From NCBI GenBank assembly GCA_045617725.1, contig JAZLJD010000066.1, positions 1 to 9,207 on the forward strand: DNA of 9,207 nucleotides, in the 5' to 3' direction. Under the pieces are notes generated by a model. That model saw only the letters and a list, made by a program, of their open reading frames with translations, was not told where the DNA came from and searched no databases. The position numbers and the translations under genes are program-made. Shown here in pieces: positions 1 through 5,261 of the stretch. Every line of letters begins with the position of its first letter. Position 1 is the first letter of the stretch. The stretch is from JAZLJD01 sp045617725 (GTDB lineage: Bacteria > Bacillota > Clostridia > Lachnospirales > Lachnospiraceae).

Positions 1-20
1 GAAAAATGCCTGCATTTTTC
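1..20. terminator. Inverted-repeat terminator at the left edge
   Basis: The first 20 bases form a nearly perfect palindrome: arms GAAAAATGC and GCATTTTTC around a 2-nt centre. Read on the minus strand it is the last of three hairpins downstream of gatB. The A/T-rich ends give a U-run on either strand, so it could stop transcription in both directions, for example between gatB and a convergent neighbour outside the window. The loop is very short, so a few inner pairs must open in RNA. The window ends here, so any further U-tract is not visible. Confidence 0.55.
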
Positions 21-45
21 ACACTATTCCCTCTCTTTTAAAGCA

Positions 46-65
46 CTCCCGTCCTATGACGGGAG
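46..65 (-). terminator. Hairpin downstream of gatB
   Basis: Perfect 8-bp stem CTCCCGTC/GACGGGAG with a 4-nt loop. On the minus strand only a weak U-run (CTTTAAAAG, after GTG) follows, so as an intrinsic terminator it is imperfect. It may instead act as a 3'-end stabiliser of the operon mRNA, or work together with the hairpins on each side. Confidence 0.45.
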
Positions 66-68
66 ATG

Positions 69-103
69 ACCGACCCCGCGGCCAAAGCGGCCGCGGAGCC
101 GAT
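69..103 (-). other. 15-bp GC-rich RNA hairpin after gatB stop
   Basis: Thirteen bases past the gatB stop, the minus-strand transcript can fold into a continuous 15-bp stem with a 5-nt loop (GCUUU); the core is CCGCGGCC/GGCCGCGG. The outer seven pairs include three G-U wobbles on the minus strand. On the plus strand these become A-C mismatches, so the structure fits a minus-strand RNA. No U-tract follows it directly. It may be a 3' mRNA stabiliser or the first part of a compound terminator. Confidence 0.5.
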
Positions 104-115
104 GGGTCCCACGTA

Positions 116-1555
116 TTAGTTCTCTGAAATCAGTTTCACAAGTAATTCATTCAGTGCCTTCGGATCGCAGTTACCTTTGAGTTCCTTCATGCACTTGCCA
201 AAGAGAGCCATCAGGGCTTTCTCCTTGCCGCTCTTGTAATCGGCAACGGACTTTGGATCGGCAGCGATTACGGCGCGGGCGATTTCCTCAACCTTGCCTG
301 TATCATTCGTGAGCACGAGGTTATTCTCGGTTGCATAGGTAAGCGGATCGATGTCTGCTTCAAACATGGCTTCGAGAATCTTCTTGGCGTTGGATCTGGA
401 TACCTTATTCTCAGCTACCAGCTTAATGAGCTTTCCTAAGGCCGTTCCGTTGATGGACAGCTTGTCGGCAGTGCTCTGGTTCTTCTTTAAGATACTCATG
501 CAGTCGGAAATGATGTAGTTCGCTGCTTCCTTCACCATACCACACTCTTCTACGGCTGCTTCGAAGCAGTCACACAGTGCACGGCTCTGGGTCAGAATAT
601 CGGCATCGTACTCGGAAAGTCCCAAGGACTCGATGTAGCGTGCCTTCTTGATTTCCGGAAGCTCCGGAAGGGAATCCTTGATTCGGTTGTACCATGCATC
701 GTCAATGATGATGGGCATAACGTTCGGATCCGGGAAGTAACGATAGTCGCCGGCGGTCTCCTTGTTACGCATCGCAAAGCTCATGCCCTTGATATCGTCC
801 CAGCGTCTGGTCTCCTGAACGAGTTCCTCGGTACCGTTCTCGATGGCATCGATGTGTCTTGCAACTTCGTAATCGATGGCACGCTCGATGGCGGAGATGG
901 AGTTCATGTTCTTCATTTCGGTACGAACACCCAGCGTCGTAGTGCCCTTCGGGCGTACGCTTAAGTTAACGTCGCAACGCATGGAACCCTGCTCCATACG
1001 AGCCTCGGATACGCGTGCGAAACGCAGAAGGCTCTTCAATCTGTCAAGATAAGCCACAACCTCTTCTGCCGAAGACAAATCCGGCTGGCTTACAATCTCG
1101 ATAAGGGGTACGGAAGTACGGTTGAAGTCAACGAGGGAAGCATCGGTCCAATCATCATGAACGAGCTTACCGGCATCCTCTTCCATATGAATCTGTTTGA
1201 TACGGATGTCCTTGCCGCCCTTACTCGTCTCGATGTGCACAAGGCCTCTGACCGCTACGGGAGAGAACCACTGCGTCGTCTGGTAGGAGCAGGGAAGGTC
1301 GGGATAATAATAACTCTTCTTGTCGAAGGTAGTCGTGCGGTTGATGTCGCAGTTCAGCATCATACCTGCAGTCATACCGAGGTCAACAACACGTTTGTTG
1401 GTAACCGGAAGCATGCCGGGCATACCACAGCAGGCCGGGCATACATGGTCGTTCTGCTCACCGCCGAAATGTGCGGAGCAGGAGCAGAAAATTTTGGATT
1501 CGGTGGCAAGCTCAACATGGACTTCCAGACCGATGACGGTTTCGTATTCCTGCAT
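116..1555 (-). CDS. gatB: Asp-tRNA(Asn)/Glu-tRNA(Gln) amidotransferase subunit B
   Basis: GatB phosphorylates the side chain of mischarged Asp-tRNA(Asn) or Glu-tRNA(Gln) with ATP, then replaces the phosphate with ammonia. The protein is 479 aa, normal for the family. The N-terminal cradle opens with YETVIGLEVHVEL and holds E11 and H13. HMEEDAGK (123-130) and PLIEIV (150-155) carry further metal/ATP-site acids. C24, C26, C39 and C42 form the CxC...CxxC zinc site seen in many clostridial GatBs. The C-terminal third is the helical, tRNA-binding YqeY-like tail. The start at 1555 was chosen over an upstream in-frame ATG at 1612, because AAAGGAGG lies 9 nt before it, homology begins there and it follows the gatA stop by 1 nt. 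Nothing looks damaged, in contrast to the adjoining gatA. Confidence 0.96.
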   Translation of the reverse strand: MQEYETVIGLEVHVELATESKIFCSCSAHFGGEQNDHVCPACCGMPGMLPVTNKRVVDLGMTAGMMLNCDINRTTTFDKKSYYYPDLPCSYQTTQWFSPVAVRGLVHIETSKGGKDIRIKQIHMEEDAGKLVHDDWTDASLVDFNRTSVPLIEIVSQPDLSSAEEVVAYLDRLKSLLRFARVSEARMEQGSMRCDVNLSVRPKGTTTLGVRTEMKNMNSISAIERAIDYEVARHIDAIENGTEELVQETRRWDDIKGMSFAMRNKETAGDYRYFPDPNVMPIIIDDAWYNRIKDSLPELPEIKKARYIESLGLSEYDADILTQSRALCDCFEAAVEECGMVKEAANYIISDCMSILKKNQSTADKLSINGTALGKLIKLVAENKVSRSNAKKILEAMFEADIDPLTYATENNLVLTNDTGKVEEIARAVIAADPKSVADYKSGKEKALMALFGKCMKELKGNCDPKALNELLVKLISEN

Positions 1556-1556
1556 C

Positions 1557-2750
1557 TTACATGCCCTCCTTTTCAAAATCAGCTGCCAGCTTAAGAAGTG
1601 AACCATCCGCAAACGCAGGAGCTACAAACTGAAGTCCGCCCATAACAAGTGCGGGAAGACCCGAGATGGATGCGGGTGCGGTGAACTTGTTCTCTTCGAA
1701 AGCGAGGTATTTGTCAGCGGCAAAATCAGCGTCCGTATAGGCTTTCCTGCTGCATACGGGCATCAATACCGCATCAAAATCCTTGAAAATTTCATTGAAA
1801 CGATCTACTACCACCCTGCGGATTCTGAGTGCCTTGTCGTACTGAGGGAAGTAGTTCTCGGTGGAAAGGGTTTCGGAGCCAAAAAGAATCGCGGTCTTTA
1901 AAAGCTCGCCGAACGCCTCGGTACGGCTGCCGGTATAAAGCTCATCGATATTCGAATACTCCTTGGTACGATAGCCGAATTTCACACCGTCGTAACGGGA
2001 TACATTGTTGCAAAGCTCTGCACAAAGGCAGATATTCCATGCGGTCTGAGCGGCAAGAAGAACGGAATCATCCACTTCAACTGCCGTAATGCCTGCCTTT
2101 TGCAGGAAGGCTTTCATGGCCTCAAGCTGCTCTTTGGCGTCCGCTGCCTTAAATAAGGAAGAAGCAATGGCAACCTTCTTAATCTCGGAGCCGCCGGTTA
2201 CGGAACTTAAACAAATCTCCTCGGAAAAGCTGGTTCCGTCTCCGTCGTCATGGCCCTTGATGGCCGTAAGAACTGCCTTAAGTCGGGCAGCGTCCTTGCT
2301 CATAACGGATACGGTTTCGCCGGAGCAGGCTACCGGGATGGTGCCAAAGCGGGAAACGGTTCCGTAGGTCGGTTTCATGCTGAAAAGTCCGGAAAGTGCG
2401 GCGCCGCGGCGGAATGCACCGCTGACGTCCAGGCCTACCAGTGCATCGATGTCGCCTGCGAGTACTGCCTCGCTACGGGCCGATGTGTAGGTTCCGTCTT
2501 CCTTTTGGGCTGCGCCGAACGCGCTCGTTTCACCCAGCACGTCGATGTCAAACTCGCCGACATTTACCTTGCCGGCAATATCATATCCGGCTTCTTTGAG
2601 GCGTCCGATTACGCTTGCACCGAACAGACTCATGTAGCCGTCTAACATTTTAGAGCCGGCAGTTGTGGGCATGGAAGCGGTCAACATCATATCATCCAGT
2701 GCTACCAACGCGCCCTGTGCCTGCTCATTCTTGCATAAATATGTCTTCAT
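1557..2750 (-). CDS. gatA: GatA-like amidase subunit, apparently catalytically dead
   Basis: Normal GatA is the glutaminase that feeds ammonia to GatB. Homology is clear: LKEAGYDIAGKVNVGEF and ETSAFG (about 51-79) and MKPTYGTVSRFG (125-136) match the amidase-signature family. The protein is 397 aa against about 485, because the first 60 or so residues and part of the C-terminal core are missing. Aligned by eye with Staphylococcus aureus GatA, catalytic K79 becomes D19, cis-S154 becomes Y88 (or T89) and nucleophile S178 becomes A112. Glutamine-binding R358 becomes T286/A287 and D425 becomes N354. The glycine/serine-rich GGSSGGS loop is gone. The frame is otherwise open, with ribosome site GGAGG before the ATG, a 14-nt gap from gatC and 1 nt before gatB. 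This points to a retained structural or regulatory subunit, not a decaying gene. Family assignment is firm; inactivity is inferred. Confidence 0.9.
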   Translation of the reverse strand: MKTYLCKNEQAQGALVALDDMMLTASMPTTAGSKMLDGYMSLFGASVIGRLKEAGYDIAGKVNVGEFDIDVLGETSAFGAAQKEDGTYTSARSEAVLAGDIDALVGLDVSGAFRRGAALSGLFSMKPTYGTVSRFGTIPVACSGETVSVMSKDAARLKAVLTAIKGHDDGDGTSFSEEICLSSVTGGSEIKKVAIASSLFKAADAKEQLEAMKAFLQKAGITAVEVDDSVLLAAQTAWNICLCAELCNNVSRYDGVKFGYRTKEYSNIDELYTGSRTEAFGELLKTAILFGSETLSTENYFPQYDKALRIRRVVVDRFNEIFKDFDAVLMPVCSRKAYTDADFAADKYLAFEENKFTAPASISGLPALVMGGLQFVAPAFADGSLLKLAADFEKEGM

Positions 2751-2764
2751 AGGAAATCCTCCAA

Positions 2765-3046
2765 CTATTCCACGAGACGCGGTACCTGCCAGTAACCGTC
2801 GTATGTCTCGGGTGCACCTGACTGCAATTCATCACGGGTAAAGTTCTTAATCATAACATCCTCTCTGAGGACATTGTTGATGGGAAGCACATGTACCATG
2901 CGCTCGGTATCTTCCGTGTTGATGGCATTTAATACGCTCATAGCCTCATCCTCGCGGGCAAAAAAGGACAGCACGTCTTCCTTTTCGGCCTCGGTAAGTG
3001 CAAGCTGGTTTAATTTCTCAAGTCGTCTTAAGGTTTCTCTATCCAT
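2765..3046 (-). CDS. gatC: Asp-tRNA(Asn)/Glu-tRNA(Gln) amidotransferase subunit C
   Basis: GatC is the small belt-like subunit that wraps GatA and GatB together and stabilises the amidotransferase. The product is 93 aa, the usual size. The N-terminal helical segment (DRETLRRLEKLNQLALTEAE) is followed by the family hallmark HVLPINNVLREDV and a C-terminal APETYDGYWQVPRLVE, matching the usual APxxxDGxxxVPxVVE pattern. The start at 3046 was chosen over an in-frame ATG at 3085, which lies inside aspS. AGGAGG overlaps the aspS stop codon and sits 5 nt before this ATG. The gene lies 10 nt after aspS and 14 nt before gatA. Because GatC normally contacts GatA, its good conservation suggests that the altered GatA still assembles. 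Confidence 0.94.
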   Translation of the reverse strand: MDRETLRRLEKLNQLALTEAEKEDVLSFFAREDEAMSVLNAINTEDTERMVHVLPINNVLREDVMIKNFTRDELQSGAPETYDGYWQVPRLVE

Positions 3047-3056
3047 AACGGCCTCC

Positions 3057-4787
3057 TTAATCTCTGACCTTAATGTGAACCTCACGAAGCTGCTGCTCGG
3101 TTACGGTTCCGGGTGCGCCCATCATTACGTCCTGTGCATTGCCGTTTAAAGGGAATGCGATAACGTCACGAATGGTCTCCTCACCGGTGATCAGCATAAT
3201 CATACGGTCAACGCCGGGTGCCATACCTGCATGCGGGGGAGCACCATAGGAGAATGCGGTGTACAGAGCACCGAACTTGGCCTTAACGTCCTCCTCGCCA
3301 TAGCCTGCGATTTCGAAGGCTTTACGCATGATTTCAGGATTGTGGTTACGAACCGCACCACTCGATAACTCGATACCGTTGCAGACAATGTCGTACTGGT
3401 AAGCAAGGATGTCCAAAGGATCCTTGTTAAGAAGCGCATCCATACCACCCTGCGGCATAGAGAACGGATTGTGGGTGAAGTCGATCTTTTTGGTCTCCTC
3501 GTTGAGCTCGTACATCGGGAAATCCACGATGAAGCAGAACTCGTAGGAATCATCCTTAATTAATCCGCATTCATTGCCCAGCCAGGTACGAATCTCGCCG
3601 GCCTGACGGTCAACGATGTTCTTGGGTGCACAGATGAAGAAGACGGTCTCGCCTTCCTTGATACCGGTAATGTTCTGAAGCTCTACTCTCTGCTCGTCGG
3701 ACAGGAACTTGGCAATGGGTCCCTTGTACTCGTCGCCGTTCAAGGTCAGATAGCCAAGACCCTTCATGCCGATGGAAGTAGCGAATTTCAGGGAGTCCTC
3801 GAAGAACTTCTTACTCTTGCCCTGACAGTCGCATACAATACCGCGAACCGGCTTGCCCTTAAAGATAGGGAACTCAACGCCTGCAAAGAATGCGGAGAGG
3901 TCGCAGATTTCCAAGGGGTTACGAAGGTCGGGCTTGTCGGTTCCGTACTTCATCATAGACTCTGCAAAGGGAATACGACGGAAGGGAGCCGGGGATACCT
4001 TTTTGTCGGTGAACTTCTTAAAGGTGTTGTAAACAACCTTCTCAGCTACCGCGAATACATCCTCCTGGGTTGCAAAGCTCATCTCGAAGTCGAGCTGATA
4101 GAACTCTCCGGGAGAACGGTCCTGACGTGCATCCTCATCACGGAAGCAGGGTGCAATCTGGAAATACTTATCAAACATGGACGCCATGAGCAGCTGCTTG
4201 AACTGCTGCGGTGCCTGGGGAAGAGCGTAGAAGCAGCCCTTATGCTTACGGCTGGGTACGAGGAAGTCACGTGCACCCTCGGGAGAAGAAGCGGTAAGAA
4301 TCGGGGTCTGAATCTCTAAGAAGCCCATCTCTTCCATCTGAGAACGAAGATAGCTTAAAATCTGAGAACGAAGAACGATGTTCTTGTGAATCTCGGGATT
4401 TCTAAGATCGAGGAAACGATATTTTAAACGTACGTCTTCACGGGTAGCCTTGGAATTCTCGATTTCAAAAGGCAGTGCCTGCTGGCAGGGTCCCAATACT
4501 TCGACCCGGTCACAACGTACTTCAATAAGTCCTGTTGCAATCTTTTGGTTAACTGTTTCTGCGTCACGTTTTGTGACAACACCGTCAACGGAGATAACGG
4601 TCTCCTTGCCGATGCCTTTCAATAAGCTGTCGTCATTGAAGACGATCTGAGTTACGCCGTAGTGATCTCTGAGGTCGACAAAAAGGACACCGCCATGATC
4701 GCGGATAACGTCAACCCAGCCGGCCAGGGTAACTTTCTGACCGATGTTGCTCTCATTGAGTTCTGCACAAGTATGTGTTCTGAGCAT
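3057..4787 (-). CDS. aspS: Aspartyl-tRNA synthetase, probably non-discriminating
   Basis: Class II synthetase, 576 aa, bacterial type. Order: N-terminal OB-fold anticodon-binding domain (1-105), then the catalytic core with motif 1 (about 155-180), aspartate-binding loop PQAPQQFKQ (190-198), motif 2 FRDEDARQDRSPGEFYQLD (215-233), a GAD insertion domain (about 280-415) and motif 3 GMAPGVDR (521-528). The motif 2 SPG form and the ending NAQDVMMGAP mark the subtype I associate with Rickettsia-like and clostridial enzymes. RDHGG places His at position 31. In the Pseudomonas aeruginosa non-discriminating enzyme H31 is a determinant of tRNA-Asn acceptance, whereas E. coli has Leu. Together with the gatCAB genes behind it, this suggests Asp-tRNA(Asn) production. 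The start has AAGGAGG 6 nt upstream. Tolerance of tRNA-Asn is inferred. Confidence 0.96.
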   Translation of the reverse strand: MLRTHTCAELNESNIGQKVTLAGWVDVIRDHGGVLFVDLRDHYGVTQIVFNDDSLLKGIGKETVISVDGVVTKRDAETVNQKIATGLIEVRCDRVEVLGPCQQALPFEIENSKATREDVRLKYRFLDLRNPEIHKNIVLRSQILSYLRSQMEEMGFLEIQTPILTASSPEGARDFLVPSRKHKGCFYALPQAPQQFKQLLMASMFDKYFQIAPCFRDEDARQDRSPGEFYQLDFEMSFATQEDVFAVAEKVVYNTFKKFTDKKVSPAPFRRIPFAESMMKYGTDKPDLRNPLEICDLSAFFAGVEFPIFKGKPVRGIVCDCQGKSKKFFEDSLKFATSIGMKGLGYLTLNGDEYKGPIAKFLSDEQRVELQNITGIKEGETVFFICAPKNIVDRQAGEIRTWLGNECGLIKDDSYEFCFIVDFPMYELNEETKKIDFTHNPFSMPQGGMDALLNKDPLDILAYQYDIVCNGIELSSGAVRNHNPEIMRKAFEIAGYGEEDVKAKFGALYTAFSYGAPPHAGMAPGVDRMIMLITGEETIRDVIAFPLNGNAQDVMMGAPGTVTEQQLREVHIKVRD

Positions 4788-4832
4788 GTTGTACCTCCTT
4801 ACAGGTTAAAAAAGTGAATGTTACTGTGGGAT

Positions 4833-4872
4833 AAAAAAAATGCCTCAATCCCACATCATGGGACGAAAGACA
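4833..4872 (-). terminator. T-box-controlled intrinsic terminator
   Basis: On the minus strand the core stem UCCCA/UGGGA closes a 5-nt loop. It extends outward through several A-U, G-U and G-C pairs to UG/CA, with a bulge, and ends in eight U residues (4840-4833). It lies 46 nt before the aspS start codon and overlaps the 3' half of the antiterminator. With charged tRNA bound, or none, this form should stop transcription before aspS. Confidence 0.93.
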
Positions 4873-4890
4873 TCTTCCGCGGTACCACCC
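4860..4890 (-). promoter_or_regulatory. T-box antiterminator with UGGU acceptor bulge
   Basis: The conserved T-box GGGTGGTACCGCG (4890-4878) can pair GGG with CCC (4862-4860), and GCG with CGU (4865-4863), forming the antiterminator. The bulge UGGU (4887-4884) would pair with the tRNA 3' end NCCA, where N is the discriminator base. The 3' half reuses TCCC of the terminator stem, so the two folds exclude each other. U at the variable position pairs with A73 and can wobble with G73. Confidence 0.9.
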
Positions 4891-4988
4891 ATATTGATCG
4901 TTTCCAATCCACTTTATCCATCGTATCGTGATGTAACGTGCGGTTCTAATCGTGCCAAAAAGGAACTTTCTTCCGCAGGCTCCGAAGT

Positions 4989-4992
4989 GTTC
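4989..4992 (-). promoter_or_regulatory. T-box specifier GAAC (overlapping Glu GAA and Asn AAC)
   Basis: In the specifier loop the minus strand reads GTGAA-GAAC-A-CUUC. By position relative to the lower helix (specifier, then A, then CUUC pairing GAAG), the main specifier is AAC at 4991-4989, an Asn codon. Sliding one base gives GAA, a Glu codon, at 4992-4990. This is the overlapping-codon arrangement reported for the C. acetobutylicum transamidation-operon T-box, which binds both tRNA-Asn and tRNA-Glu. That the shift is used here is inferred. Confidence 0.8.
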
Positions 4993-5089
4993 TTCACTAA
5001 GGCTTCGCTGCCATCCTTTCACCTTCCGACGGCTCTCTGTGAACTGATACCAAAGCTACTCTCTTCATCGACGCTTTTACAATGGAAAA

Positions 5090-5116
5090 ATTATCATATT
5101 TCGGCCATACTGTCAA
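5090..5116 (-). promoter_or_regulatory. Promoter of the aspS-gatCAB operon
   Basis: On the minus strand a perfect -35 TTGACA (5116-5111) is followed, after 15 nt, by GATAAT (5095-5090), five of six matches to the -10 consensus. The spacing is short of the ideal 17; TAATTT at 17 nt is the weaker alternative. Transcription from here would begin just before stem I of the T-box leader, which is where it must begin for the riboswitch to work. Confidence 0.7.
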
Positions 5117-5130
5117 TTATTTTATTTGAG

Positions 5131-5155
5131 TCGGGTGTCCCGAGGCGCCCCGGGG
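5131..5155. promoter_or_regulatory. GC-rich dyad between divergent promoters
   Basis: The A/T-rich spacer between the two divergent promoters is interrupted by TCGGG-TGT-CCCGA (5131-5143), followed directly by the palindromes GGCGCC (5144-5149) and CCCCGGGG (5148-5155). It lies 15 nt upstream of the aspS -35 element and about 70 nt upstream of the ABC -10 element. Such a dyad could be an operator for the transporter genes, but no regulator gene is in view and no known operator was recognised. Confidence 0.3.
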
Positions 5156-5226
5156 CATGTGACAAAAGTCCATCTTTTTTACAAACTAATACATTCTATT
5201 TCCGCGGCAAAGGAAGTAAGATTACC

Positions 5227-5235
5227 TGGTATAAT
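5227..5235 (+). promoter_or_regulatory. Extended -10 promoter for the ABC exporter genes
   Basis: TGGTATAAT is a perfect -10 hexamer (5230-5235) with an upstream TG, the extended -10 form that can work without a good -35. The region 17 nt upstream (GCAAAG) is a poor -35. The start of transcription would be near 5242, leaving a leader of about 20 nt that contains the GAGG ribosome site. Confidence 0.7.
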
Positions 5236-5261
5236 AAAAGAATAAAAAAAGAGGAAAATCT

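Larger units (their letters stand above)
4833..5083 (-). promoter_or_regulatory. T-box riboswitch leader of aspS-gatCAB
   Basis: A leader of about 250 nt that lets uncharged tRNA switch the operon on by transcription antitermination. Read on the minus strand it has all landmarks in order. Stem I opens with GATGAAGAGAGTAG, containing the AGUA side of the specifier loop. The distal AGAGAGCC bulge and GGAAGGTGAAAG apical loop dock the tRNA elbow. The 3' side GTGAAGAACACTTC carries the specifier. GCUUUG/CGAAGC forms the helix above the specifier loop. After the linker come the T-box sequence GGGTGGTACCGCG (4890-4878) and a terminator. The transcript start near 5083 is estimated from the promoter. 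The genes downstream (AspRS and GatCAB) fit regulation by tRNA-Asn and possibly tRNA-Glu. Confidence 0.96.

Noticed and set aside
1157..1594. 145-codon plus-strand frame opposite gatB
   Set aside because: Lies wholly within well-conserved gatB; its composition reflects the reverse strand and it has no ribosome site.
1557..2750. gatA as a decaying pseudogene
   Set aside because: The frame is uninterrupted, has a good ribosome site and tight spacing to gatC and gatB, and keeps structural motifs; substitutions concentrate in the active site.
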